From Candidatus Zhuqueibacterota bacterium (GTDB taxonomy: Bacteria > Zhuqueibacterota > Zhuqueibacteria > Residuimicrobiales > Oceaniaggregativiventaceae): a stretch of 64,000 nucleotides of DNA. The DNA is taken from positions 62,001 through 126,000 of the forward strand of contig WJME01000190.1 in the NCBI GenBank assembly GCA_014728115.1, written 5' to 3'. The translations under genes were made by a program, and so were the position numbers. The notes beneath the pieces are model-generated. The model worked only from the letters and a program-made list of their open reading frames with translations. It did not search any database and had not been told where the DNA came from. Below, in pieces: positions 8,858 to 18,777 of this stretch; the first letter of the stretch is position 1, and every line of letters starts with the position of its first letter.

Positions 8858-9883
8858 ATGAAAAGAACGGCGTATGTGCTGGTAGCAGTGATCCTGATCC
8901 TTGGATTGGTTACCATGACGAACGCAGCAGTAAATAAATATGCGCAGGCCGGCATGACGTTTTTAAAGCTGGACGGCAGTGCGCGGGCAGCGGCCATGGG
9001 ATCAGCTTCGACAGCGACGATCATGGATGCCGGTGCCATGTTTCACAATATCGCGGGTCTTGCTCATGTGAGTGGCTTTGATGTCTCATTGGCTCAGACG
9101 AGCTGGATCGCGGATATCAAGCATATGTCAGCGGGACTGGCGTATGGTCATCCGACGTGGGGCACGTTTGGCGTGTCTGTGATCAAGATGGATTACGGGA
9201 TGATGCAGGAAGCGTTTCCGTATATCGAAGGCCGTTCCGATCCCAAGTATTTTGAACAAGGTTATGTACTGGGACGCGAGTTTGAGCCGGATGAATATGC
9301 CATCGGCGTGAGCTATGCTCGCCAGGTGAGCAGCCAGTTCAGCTTTGGCGGTCAGATCAAGGTCGTGCATCAGGATCTGTTCGAGAGTCTGATCGAGCAC
9401 GAGATTGCGGGTCAGATCACGGTGGAGAATACACAGTCGATCCGTGCGTTTGATTTCGGGACGTTGTACTATGCGGGCTGGAAGGATCTTCGGATCTCGA
9501 TGGCTGCGCGCAACTTTTCGAGTCAGGGCAAGTATGTGACCCAGAATTTCGAATTGCCGCTGAATTTCAATATCGGAGCGGCAATGGATGTGTTGTCGAT
9601 CTTTCGCGACAATCCCCAGCAAAAGCTGACGGTCGCATTGGATTGGCAGCATCCGCGTGATTACTCTGAACGGGTCCATCTGGGTGCCGAGTTTTCGCTG
9701 ATGGATATGCTTTTTCTGCGCGGCGGCTACAAGTTTAATTATGATGAAGAGGGCTTGACAGCCGGCGTGGGTCTGGACAAGGCGTTTGGCGGTTACGGAG
9801 TAAAGTTTGACTATGCCTATGGAGATTTTGGTGATTTCTTTGGCAGTGTACACCGTATCTCGCTGGGTCTGTATATGAAATAA
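8858..9883 (+). CDS. PorV/PorQ-family outer membrane protein
   Basis: 'AVNKYAQAGMTFLKLDGSARAAAMGSASTATIMDAGAMFHNIAGLA' is typical of the PorV/PorQ family. Internal ATG at 8858 starts a better signal peptide (MKRTAYVLVAVILILGLV). Confidence 0.75.
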   Translation: MKRTAYVLVAVILILGLVTMTNAAVNKYAQAGMTFLKLDGSARAAAMGSASTATIMDAGAMFHNIAGLAHVSGFDVSLAQTSWIADIKHMSAGLAYGHPTWGTFGVSVIKMDYGMMQEAFPYIEGRSDPKYFEQGYVLGREFEPDEYAIGVSYARQVSSQFSFGGQIKVVHQDLFESLIEHEIAGQITVENTQSIRAFDFGTLYYAGWKDLRISMAARNFSSQGKYVTQNFELPLNFNIGAAMDVLSIFRDNPQQKLTVALDWQHPRDYSERVHLGAEFSLMDMLFLRGGYKFNYDEEGLTAGVGLDKAFGGYGVKFDYAYGDFGDFFGSVHRISLGLYMK

Positions 9884-9894
9884 AATTGACCAAT

Positions 9895-9939
9895 AAGGCG
9901 GATTGTCCACCTTTGCAGGATAATCCGCCTTTTTTTTTG
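9895..9939 (+). terminator. Rho-independent terminator after PorV-like gene
   Basis: AAGGCGGATT ... AATCCGCCTT perfect 10-bp stem followed by a T tract. Confidence 0.8.
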
Positions 9940-10297
9940 TTTGCGATTTTCCTTGTCAGGCCGAAAGGCCCAGACGATCACATACTTTTTTCCTCTATAA
10001 GGCATTTGATCCCCTTTATCATGAACAATAATGCACGTGTTAAAAGCTGGATGTTTACATTCTATAATCGTGTCATTTTTTATGTTGCCCCTCTAATGGC
10101 AAAATAGAAAGTCTTGTTATGTTTTTTTTGAACAAAAGATTTGGAACGGTGAACGCCACCGCAGGAAATGCACGGAAATAAATTCCTTCCTTTTTTTTTG
10201 TTTGGAATTTGCCTCAAGATTTATATCTTAAGGATCAAGAGAAACCGTTTTTATGGTCAGAAATGATATTCCTTGATTTTGTTGAGCGGATAATTAT

Positions 10298-11149
10298 GTG
10301 AGAATGCATATGAAAACCAATATTTTCCTAACCATGGTGTTTGTGTCTATATTTTATAGCTCCGTATATAGTCAATCGGCTCAAGATTTTGATCTGTTTT
10401 ATGACGATGGAACGCCAACCGTGCAGCTCAAATTCCTTTGGAATGCATCGACATTTTTTACGACACGGTTCACTCCACCCTCTGTACCCGCTAAAGTTGT
10501 CAAGGTCAAGTATTATATTGCCGCCCCGCAAGGAAACAATGAATTCGATTTAATGATTTTTTCCGAGACAGGACAAGACATGCCTTCAACCGTCTTGTTG
10601 GATAAAACGCCAATTAGTGGGGGGGCCACCGGTTGGAATACGATTGATGTTAGTGAATTCGAAATTGTGGTGAATGGAGATTTTTATATAGCATTGGTTT
10701 ATAACGGTACACCGATCGTGTTAGGTGCTGAAACAACCCCACCTTTGTCGGGTCGCACCTATGATACAGATTGCTGAAGCTGGTGGTTGTGGGAAGATTA
10801 CGATCTTCTCCTCCGCGCAGTTGTGCGGATTCCAGTGACGCTGGTAGGAAATAACAAACAAAGAGCACATCGGTCTTTTGTTCTCGGTAAAAATTATCCC
10901 AATCCGTTCAATTCATCGACCAGCTGGAAAATCGATCTGAATACCTCAGAGATGATCAGAGCTGAGATCTATGATGTGAGGGGCCGGAAAATCAAAGAGT
11001 TGTGGAATGGACCCATGTCACCCGGTCATCATGTCATGCATTGGGATGGACGAAATCGTTTCGAAATCCATGTTCCATCAGGAATATATTTGCTTTCCGT
11101 ATGGGCAGGTAACAATAAAATGGTACGTAAATTGAATTTGGTTCGCTAA
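10298..11149 (+). pseudogene. Secreted protein with C-terminal sorting domain, interrupted by in-frame TGA at 10775-10777
   Basis: ORFs 10298-10777 and 10787-11149 share a frame, and 10778-10786 is open (SWW). N-terminal signal peptide; C-terminal 'NYPNPFNSSTSWKIDL...SGIYLLSVWAGNNKMVRKLNLVR'. Confidence 0.65.
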
Positions 11150-11150
11150 T

Positions 11151-12056
11151 ATGAAATCTTTAGACTCGGTTAAAGGTATTGTTGTTCCCATGGTCACCCC
11201 TTTAACAAGTGATGAGACCCTTGATGTTAAAGCCGTAGAGCATCTCTATGAACACCTGGCTCTGGGGGGTGTTCATGGAATTTTTCTCCTGTCCACAACC
11301 GGTGAAGGACTTTGTTTGACCGATAAAGTCCGGAATGACTTTTGTGATCATATGGTAAAAATCAATCACAAAGACATTCCTCTTTATGTGGGTATCAGTG
11401 ATACCTCTACTAAACGCACTATCCAGAATGCCCATGCTGTGGCAGATAAAGGATTTGATATCGCCGTGGCTCACGCGCCGTATTACTTTCCGGCCAATAA
11501 TCAGGATGAACTGATTGCATTTTTCGAATCTGTGGCCACCTCTTCTCCGCTCCCTGTCATGATTTACAATATTCCATCCACGACTCAATCCGCCTTAACG
11601 CTGGATAGTGTGAGTAAGTTGATGCAGGTGGAAAATATCATTGGAATCAAAGACAGTTCAGTTGATTTTGTCTTTTTGCAGTATCTCATCGATTTGAAGC
11701 AAGACCGTCCTGACTTTAAAATTCTCATTGGCAAATCCCACTTTTGGGCTGCTGGAATTTTGGCCGGCGCTGATGGCGGGCTGGATGGTATTTCCAATGT
11801 TATCCCTGGCAAGTGTGTGCAATTATACAATGCCTGTATAAACAAAGAACAAACTATTTTTGAATTACAGAAAACCATCAACCACATTTGGAAAATTTAT
11901 GATGGACATTCATTTCTGGGCGGATTAAAATATACCCTATACCGCCAAGGGCTTATCCAACCCCATTTAAGCGCACCCATCTCTCCAGCGAACGAGGTTG
12001 AGCGCCAGAATATTGAAAATATAATAGATTCCCATGGGTTGAGCACATTGACATAA
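11151..12056 (+). CDS. Dihydrodipicolinate synthase family protein, copy B
   Basis: GIVVPMVTPLT, STTGEG, 'MIYNIPSTT' (YNxP) and 'NIIGIKDSS' active-site contexts. Starts 1 nt after the preceding stop. Confidence 0.9.
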   Translation: MKSLDSVKGIVVPMVTPLTSDETLDVKAVEHLYEHLALGGVHGIFLLSTTGEGLCLTDKVRNDFCDHMVKINHKDIPLYVGISDTSTKRTIQNAHAVADKGFDIAVAHAPYYFPANNQDELIAFFESVATSSPLPVMIYNIPSTTQSALTLDSVSKLMQVENIIGIKDSSVDFVFLQYLIDLKQDRPDFKILIGKSHFWAAGILAGADGGLDGISNVIPGKCVQLYNACINKEQTIFELQKTINHIWKIYDGHSFLGGLKYTLYRQGLIQPHLSAPISPANEVERQNIENIIDSHGLSTLT

Positions 12057-12409
12057 GTATTGATGAATTTATCAATACCGGCTATTCGGGCGTGTCCAAA
12101 CAAGTGCAGATTTCTCTTCATGTTATACACATCCCTTAAATTCCTTCCGTCTCATAGACTAAAGATGTTTACGTTCATTTATTCCTGATCATGCAAAAAT
12201 TTTTGGCGATCACCTGAGAGCCTTGAAAACGGTTGAGGGTAGATCAAGCTCATCATGTGTCTTATGGATCGTAATCAAAATCCGATCGGCTTTGGCGAAA
12301 CGGATTTTTTCGATTAGGTATCAAGAAATATTTGCAGTATTTCAGAACATTCCATTTGATTATTCGTCTGTAATAATAATCAGGTCTTGTATCCACTCTT
12401 GTTGCCGAA

Positions 12410-13342
12410 ATGAAAATGCAAAGAATCACTCAGAAGCAAATATCGCAAGTACTTAATCTTTCCCAAGTAACGGTTTCCCGTGCTCTGCGAGGTCGCCCCG
12501 ATATTTCTGTTGAAACCAAAGAAAAAATTGTCAAAGCGGCCCAAGAGATGGGATTTTATGCCTCCCCCAAGAGCGAACGAAAACCATCTCGACTTTTAGG
12601 TGTTATCCTGCCTACCCTTGATTCGTTTTACATGTCCGTTGTGCAAGGCATGGTACGTGATGCTGAAAAGCGAGGATATCTTTTGACTTTGGGGGCAAGC
12701 AATGACTGTGAAAAAATCGAAAGACGATTGTTAAAATCATTCCTGGAACTGGGAGTCGATGGTATTGTCTTATCTCCTTCAGTCGAAACAAGAGAAGTAA
12801 AATTTCTCCAACGAATCATTACCAAAGGAATTCCTATCGTCTTTTGTGACAGAATCATAGATCAAATATCGGCAAATTCCGTTACCATGAACTATGAAAA
12901 CGATGCTTATTGTCAGGCGAAAAAGCTGTATGAAAGCGGAATATCAAAGATTGTGTTTTTAGGTCCCATTGATGCACCTTCAAGTTCTTACCGTAGATAT
13001 CTGGGATTTCTCAAGGCTTTTAAAGAATTTGATTCCGAGAATGACTCTCCTCTGATTATTACTCTTGGGCAGATTGAAAAATGTTTATCAAGGTCGTCGG
13101 AACCCGTCGCCTTTTTTTGTGCCGATTACAAAACTGCCATGAATTTGGATCCCACATCAGCAGTCGTTGTTGCTCCCTGGACCTCTTTCCCTTTTTCCCG
13201 TAATCCTTTCCCTACCTTGGTAGTATCCATTCTGCAGGAAATGGGTGAACGAACCGTTTCCATACTCGTTCAAGACCTCCAAAATCAAGAAAAGAAAACC
13301 ACATTTAATCATATTATTATGGGTGGTGAAAATATTTGTTAA
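12410..13342 (+). CDS. LacI-family transcriptional regulator, copy B
   Basis: 'RITQKQISQVLNLSQVTVSRALRGRPDISVETKEKIVKAAQEMGFY' HTH plus effector-binding domain. Confidence 0.88.
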   Translation: MKMQRITQKQISQVLNLSQVTVSRALRGRPDISVETKEKIVKAAQEMGFYASPKSERKPSRLLGVILPTLDSFYMSVVQGMVRDAEKRGYLLTLGASNDCEKIERRLLKSFLELGVDGIVLSPSVETREVKFLQRIITKGIPIVFCDRIIDQISANSVTMNYENDAYCQAKKLYESGISKIVFLGPIDAPSSSYRRYLGFLKAFKEFDSENDSPLIITLGQIEKCLSRSSEPVAFFCADYKTAMNLDPTSAVVVAPWTSFPFSRNPFPTLVVSILQEMGERTVSILVQDLQNQEKKTTFNHIIMGGENIC

Positions 13343-13536
13343 ATCACGTGCACGATCCAACCAGTTTTCTTGCCTTTCCTGTTCTTGTTTCTTGCATATG
13401 AATCACGAATTCTTTACTTTATCAAACCTTACTTGTTGTGTTCAATACTGATGTCGCTGTGTTATTTATTTTCATGATTTGGATGTAAAGTCAATTATCC
13501 CTGTTTCTTCATGAATCATTTAAAAAAGGTGATGTT

Positions 13537-16500
13537 ATGTTGAGCAGTAGACATGTACTTTTGGTTATTACCTTGTTGACCGGATTGCAGTTCTCCTGGG
13601 GATATGGGTCGATCAGCGGTGTCGTTCAAAACAGTCAAACTCAACAGCCCATCTCCGGAGCACGTGTATTTTTACGTGGAGGTGCGGATGATCAAACCGT
13701 TACCTCAGTTACGGGGAGGTACCGTTTTGAAAATCTCAGACCGAATGTTTATCACATCATTGTTTTACATGATTCATTTGAAGGTAAAGCGCTCAAGAAT
13801 ATGACTTTGCACGAAAATGAAAACCAGGTCAGATTGTTTGTACTCACGCCCAGGGAATCCGATTTTAAACCAGTCAAAGCTGACGAAAGAAAAATGAATC
13901 GGTCTAGTATACTTGAATCGCTCGATCACTTGCCCACCAAAGATCTTGCATCAATGATTGCCTTGCATGCTTCTATTGATCAAACCCTTGCTGATGACCG
14001 GCCCAAAATTCGAAACGCTGATATGGCTCATTCTCTATTCCTCTTTGGGGATATGGTCTTGTCAGAACCGATATCAGGTCGGCCGCTATACATGCTACCC
14101 ACTATTGCGTTCGAGCATGTAAATATCGATCCTGGTGCGTTTGATGTTCGATATGGGGACCTGAGTTCAGGAGTCGTGCGAGTCATACCCAAAATCGGAA
14201 GAAATCGTTTTTCTCTTGCTGTCGATGTTAAATATAGCCCGCCTGCGTTAAAATATTCAGGCCCCGATGCCTATGGTCAAAATTCACCTATTGTGGCTCC
14301 CTTTACCAATATCGCCAGGGGCGCGTTTTCTGGTTTTGACTCGGATGGTGAACCGAATCCATTTTTCCCCGGATGGTTCAAATACTCCGGTGTCGTTGTC
14401 GATGATAATGGTCAACCCTTAGTCGATGCAAACGGTAATTATCGACTTGGGTATGATGGGATGATTAAGCCTGGAATGCCCCATTACGGCAAACCTTATG
14501 AAAATTTTGCTCTTTATCTATGGCGGCATCGGTCTCCTGATAACTTAAACCTTCTGAAAGAGCTGGTCAGGAACGGCAAGGTTCAGGCGGACATGAGCAA
14601 AATAACCGACAGTGATGCTGTCTTTGCTGATGGGGAGAATCCTGATTATATCGGACAAATCAGCTTGAGCGGCCCACTTCCATTTTTACCAAAAGCAAGA
14701 TTTTACGCTGCTTATTCAACCGAACAAACTGACTATGTAGGCGTGACATCGCGTCAAGCATATATGGATCATTTGGGCAGCGTCCGTCTTTCCTTACCCC
14801 TTTCTTCTGCGATAGATTTTGTGACGCAATTTGTCTATGCGAAACAATATGGATTGGATTTGAATCAAAATACCCTGGGACCGGATCTCAACGGTTATAT
14901 AAGCAATAATGCATTTCAACCCCATACCGGTAACAAGTTCTGGTATCCCCATTGCCAGATACCTGGCATCCAGACTCGTTTATGGGCAGACTTTTCCCTC
15001 TCGCATCGCTTTTCCAATAATTTGTTTTATAAAGTCCGATACTCTTGGCAGCATTCTGAATATGATAATGAATTGACCTTGCGCCAAACAAAGCCTGTCC
15101 CCGGCGCTTCTTTTGGACTGCGTTATCTGGAGGACGGACGGATTGGTTCCGAGGTGGAAATTCATGAACGCATTGCATCCAATGATCCTCGTTGGACAGG
15201 CTATGAGCATTGGCAGAATTGGGCACGCATTAAAATAGGCGAGTATTGGTATGACGAGTCACCATGGGGCTTTGCCCCTGTTCAATTTCGGGATTTAACT
15301 GGCTATTTCCGAATGAGTTCTTGTCCCGTGCGTATGAACGATTCGTTCTCCCACTCACATTCACTTAACGGCGACCTCGAGATCGAAATCAATCAACATC
15401 AAGCACTCAAATTCGGACTGTCTGCCCAAACCGATAACCTGCATATGCACTATTGGAGCATCGATCCTTCTACAAACCAAGGCTCCCATTGGTATGCTTT
15501 TGTGCAGCCGTGGAAATTGAGTTCATATATACAGGATCACTATTCTAAAGGAGAATTTCAGCTCGATGTGGGTTTGCGTTACGATTGTATGATCACCGGT
15601 AAAATGATCTCATTGAATGAAAATATTCGGGATAAAGTGGCCGGACCGTACAGTCTTTATTTGCAAGGTGGGGCCGAAGAAAATTTGACTCAACTGCCTC
15701 ATAAATCCACCCAAATGGGAGTATTCAGTCCCCGTTTGTCAATGTCCTACAGAGTCCGCCATTCGTTGATATATTTTAGATACGGCCAATTTTATCGCTG
15801 GCAACAGGCTGAGAACCTTTATCTGATCAATAAAAGTTCCCTCACAAATGGGAGGGTAAAGTTTTTAGGGAATCCTAAACTCGATCCTCTCAAGACTATT
15901 AAATTCGAATTTGGTATGAGACAAAACCTGTTTAATATGGCGTCGCTGGAATTTGTTGGGTATTATCATGCTGTCGATGGCCTGCCAACCAGCCAGAGCT
16001 ATCGATATCTGGATGGGTTTACCTATCAGACACTTGCCAACGGAGTTTCTATCAATAGGAGAGGCCTTGAGCTCATGCTTGATGTGTCGGGGAATGCCTT
16101 CTTTCGGGCATGGACCAGTTATAACTATAGAATTGAAATGACTACCCTTGCTGATTTTATCTATCGATTCTATGAAGATCCAACTCGCTTTCCACAAAAT
16201 ATTGTTTACGATCAGGATGCAGCTGATGTCAGGCCGGTTCTAAAAGCAAATGTCACTTTGCAAACGCCGGATCGATTCGGTCCCCGTATTGGGAGCTTGC
16301 ATCCCTTGGCTGATTTCAGCTTGTCGTTGCTCTATCAGCGAAAAGAGGGGCCGACTTTTACCTGGAATCCGGATGGTTTGCCGCAATTGCATGACAATAA
16401 ACAATGGCGAGCAGATTGGCGGCTGGATGCACGATTGACAAAGGCCTTATTTAAAACAAGATGGATCGAGAGCGAATTTTATATCGATGTGTTTAATCTT

Positions 16501-16740
16501 ACTGATCAGCAGTATCTGCCATATTGGTACGATCATGAATATCCCAATAGCAATGTCTGGAATGCGTTTAAATGGTATCGAAATGATATTGAAGAATATA
16601 TGCACTCACTGCCGAAAGAGAAAGATCCAGGCAGTACCCAATCTGATGATCCAACCATCGAGATGCCCGGATTTATGCCGTATTGGTACTATGCATCACG
16701 TGATATTTTTTATGGGATACGATTACGAATCATGCTTTAA
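13537..16740 (+). CDS. TonB-dependent receptor-like protein, copy B, with divergent plug region
   Basis: Barrel shares long blocks with copy A (YISNNxFQ, WYPHCQxPG, YWYDESPWG, FRDLTGYFRMSSC, GPTFTWNPDG). N-terminal CarboxypepD_reg-like 'GSISGVVQNSQTQQPISGARVFLRGG'. Confidence 0.82.
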   Translation: MLSSRHVLLVITLLTGLQFSWGYGSISGVVQNSQTQQPISGARVFLRGGADDQTVTSVTGRYRFENLRPNVYHIIVLHDSFEGKALKNMTLHENENQVRLFVLTPRESDFKPVKADERKMNRSSILESLDHLPTKDLASMIALHASIDQTLADDRPKIRNADMAHSLFLFGDMVLSEPISGRPLYMLPTIAFEHVNIDPGAFDVRYGDLSSGVVRVIPKIGRNRFSLAVDVKYSPPALKYSGPDAYGQNSPIVAPFTNIARGAFSGFDSDGEPNPFFPGWFKYSGVVVDDNGQPLVDANGNYRLGYDGMIKPGMPHYGKPYENFALYLWRHRSPDNLNLLKELVRNGKVQADMSKITDSDAVFADGENPDYIGQISLSGPLPFLPKARFYAAYSTEQTDYVGVTSRQAYMDHLGSVRLSLPLSSAIDFVTQFVYAKQYGLDLNQNTLGPDLNGYISNNAFQPHTGNKFWYPHCQIPGIQTRLWADFSLSHRFSNNLFYKVRYSWQHSEYDNELTLRQTKPVPGASFGLRYLEDGRIGSEVEIHERIASNDPRWTGYEHWQNWARIKIGEYWYDESPWGFAPVQFRDLTGYFRMSSCPVRMNDSFSHSHSLNGDLEIEINQHQALKFGLSAQTDNLHMHYWSIDPSTNQGSHWYAFVQPWKLSSYIQDHYSKGEFQLDVGLRYDCMITGKMISLNENIRDKVAGPYSLYLQGGAEENLTQLPHKSTQMGVFSPRLSMSYRVRHSLIYFRYGQFYRWQQAENLYLINKSSLTNGRVKFLGNPKLDPLKTIKFEFGMRQNLFNMASLEFVGYYHAVDGLPTSQSYRYLDGFTYQTLANGVSINRRGLELMLDVSGNAFFRAWTSYNYRIEMTTLADFIYRFYEDPTRFPQNIVYDQDAADVRPVLKANVTLQTPDRFGPRIGSLHPLADFSLSLLYQRKEGPTFTWNPDGLPQLHDNKQWRADWRLDARLTKALFKTRWIESEFYIDVFNLTDQQYLPYWYDHEYPNSNVWNAFKWYRNDIEEYMHSLPKEKDPGSTQSDDPTIEMPGFMPYWYYASRDIFYGIRLRIML

Positions 16741-16854
16741 AAGCTCTACGCAAATCCCGAAAATTTTGGTACTTGTTGCTCGTCAAGATTTGCTCAGGGT
16801 TCTATTCTAGTGATAACATTCCAGATAGCTTTCTCATAACCAAAGGGACTAAAA

Positions 16855-17454
16855 ATGAAACCTTTAGCCATTATCGCTGTCTGTCTTGCGCTCATTGCAC
16901 TCGGATTGAGCATTTTTATTCTGACTTTCATCGAGGATATAAAAAAAATCGCACTGTCAGAAATTTCGGTTGAGGAGCATAATTCCCTGATTACACCTGT
17001 TTTCGATCAGGCCAGCGAACAAATGAATTTTGTGGCCATTTATGAACTCGGTGTATCCAATCTCAGCGGTCCGGATATTGTGTTAGAGACCATCGAAAAA
17101 GCCGATGATTTGGATTTTATCGTGGGGCTCAAAGGCCCGGATGTTGTGAACATTGACCTAAAGGGAAAAGCCTTTCTGGTCGAGCCTGCTCTGGGAGAAA
17201 TTCAAAGCAACCCCCGATTGCTGACAAACCTCCATCAGAACCCTATAGCAGAAAAAGCGGACGTCAATACCGCATTACAGGCGGGTAAATCAAAAAAACT
17301 ACGCGTAGGGTTTTACCTGTCTCCTTATCAGGACCAGGAATCACTTGTAAACATGGCGCTTGTCTCTTTTAAACTGACATTCAGCAATGGAAAAACTTCA
17401 TATTTTCGTCGTGGATTTCCAATTCAACCTTTACAGCCTATTCCTAATCCGTGA
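16855..17454 (+). CDS. Membrane-anchored protein of unknown function
   Basis: N-terminal TM helix 'LAIIAVCLALIALGLSIFILTFI', 199 aa, between the receptor and transporter genes. Confidence 0.55.
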   Translation: MKPLAIIAVCLALIALGLSIFILTFIEDIKKIALSEISVEEHNSLITPVFDQASEQMNFVAIYELGVSNLSGPDIVLETIEKADDLDFIVGLKGPDVVNIDLKGKAFLVEPALGEIQSNPRLLTNLHQNPIAEKADVNTALQAGKSKKLRVGFYLSPYQDQESLVNMALVSFKLTFSNGKTSYFRRGFPIQPLQPIPNP

Positions 17455-17492
17455 GCTGGTGTTAAACACAAAGCCATTGAAAGGAGCGTCTT

Positions 17493-18701
17493 CTGAATAA
17501 ACTAACGAATCTGATTTTTGTAGGATTGGGATTGGGTATGCTTGCCGGATGGATTTTCGGAGAGTCGATTCTGCCGATTGCAGAACCCCTGGCTCAAATA
17601 TTTCTTCGACTGTTACGTATGGCGATCATGCCCTTGATCATGACCTCGATCATTTCCGGTGTTTTGTCCATCGGGAATGCCAAAAATCTGGGCCGGCTCG
17701 GCAGCAAAGTGTTTGGCTATTATATCGCCAGCAGCCTCTTGGCCATTTTCGCCGGACAGCTTTTGGTCAATATTTTCCAACCTGGCAAAGGAGCAACACT
17801 CGGTTTGACCAAAACTCCAGACGAACTGGCCGCTGTTGAGCAAGGCGTCTCGGATATTTTACTCCGCATCATTCCGGAAAACCCATTCGCTGCCATGGTC
17901 GAAGGAGATGTCTTGGCTGTCATTTTCTTTAGTCTCTTGTTCGGGTATTTTATTACCACCACCAATGAACCCTATCGTACCCAGCTTTCGGATATTTTTA
18001 ACGGCGCTTTTGAGGTCATGATGAAGTTGGTGCATTTTGTGATCTGGACCGCCCCGCTGGGTGTTTTTGGGATCAATGCCCGTATCGTGGCGACGACCGG
18101 CTTTGAGGCGTTCAAATCTCTTGGATTCTATTCTTTGATCGTCGTGGCCGGGCTCGCTATCCATGCTTTCATCAGCCTTCCTTTGATTTTGAAATTTATC
18201 GCACGGGTCAATCCGTACAAGCATTATCGTAACATGATTCCTGCCCTTATCACCGCTTTTTCCACATCCTCTTCCATGGTGACATTGCCTCTGACCATTG
18301 ACCGGGTCACCCTGAATTCGGGTGTATCCAAAAAAGTGGGTGGGTTCTCTTTGCCCATCGGTGCAACCATCAATATGGATGGCACGGCATTGTACGAGTG
18401 CGTTGCAGCGATCTTTATCGCTCAGGTTTATGGATTCGATCTATCGTTCGGACAGCAATTGATGGTAGTATTGACCGCTTTGCTCGCTTCTATCGGCGCG
18501 GCAGGCGTTCCCATGGCAGGGTTGGTCATGCTCGCGATCATATTGCGTGCCGTGGGATTGCCCCTGGAGGCTGTCGGTATTATCCTGGCTGTTGATCGTA
18601 TTCTGGATATGTTTAGAACAGCGACCAATGTTCTGAGCGACAGCTGTGGTGCAGTAATGGTCGCCCGGCTGGAAGGTGAAGATTTGCCGGAAATCACATG
18701 A
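17493..18701 (+). CDS. Sodium:dicarboxylate (DAACS/SDF) family symporter
   Basis: 'STSSSMVTLPLTIDRV', 'GATINMDGTALYECVAAIFIAQ' and 'VDRILDMFRTATNVLSDSCGAVMVARLEGE' are DAACS signatures. Likely CTG start at 17493 after AAGGAG (see findings). Confidence 0.85.
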   Translation: MNKLTNLIFVGLGLGMLAGWIFGESILPIAEPLAQIFLRLLRMAIMPLIMTSIISGVLSIGNAKNLGRLGSKVFGYYIASSLLAIFAGQLLVNIFQPGKGATLGLTKTPDELAAVEQGVSDILLRIIPENPFAAMVEGDVLAVIFFSLLFGYFITTTNEPYRTQLSDIFNGAFEVMMKLVHFVIWTAPLGVFGINARIVATTGFEAFKSLGFYSLIVVAGLAIHAFISLPLILKFIARVNPYKHYRNMIPALITAFSTSSSMVTLPLTIDRVTLNSGVSKKVGGFSLPIGATINMDGTALYECVAAIFIAQVYGFDLSFGQQLMVVLTALLASIGAAGVPMAGLVMLAIILRAVGLPLEAVGIILAVDRILDMFRTATNVLSDSCGAVMVARLEGEDLPEIT

Positions 18702-18777
18702 GAATAAGCATCCGATTAGGCGATCCTAAATAGAGATATATCAAGACTGCCCAGCCCCATTCGAATTTGGAGGTTCT

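Noticed and set aside
9128-9910. 260-aa minus-strand ORF
   Set aside because: Antisense to the PorV-like gene, no recognisable motif, no RBS.
10212-10233. Imperfect hairpin CCTCAAGAT-TTAT-ATCTTAAGG
   Set aside because: Short AT-rich inverted repeat with a mismatch and no supporting context.
10775-10777. Genome-wide reassignment of TGA (code 4 or 25)
   Set aside because: Many other genes here end cleanly at TGA (e.g. 18701, 50311), so only a local event is plausible.
10775-10800. Selenocysteine at the in-frame TGA
   Set aside because: No convincing bacterial SECIS hairpin seen right after the TGA, and the protein type is not a known selenoprotein. Kept only as a check item.
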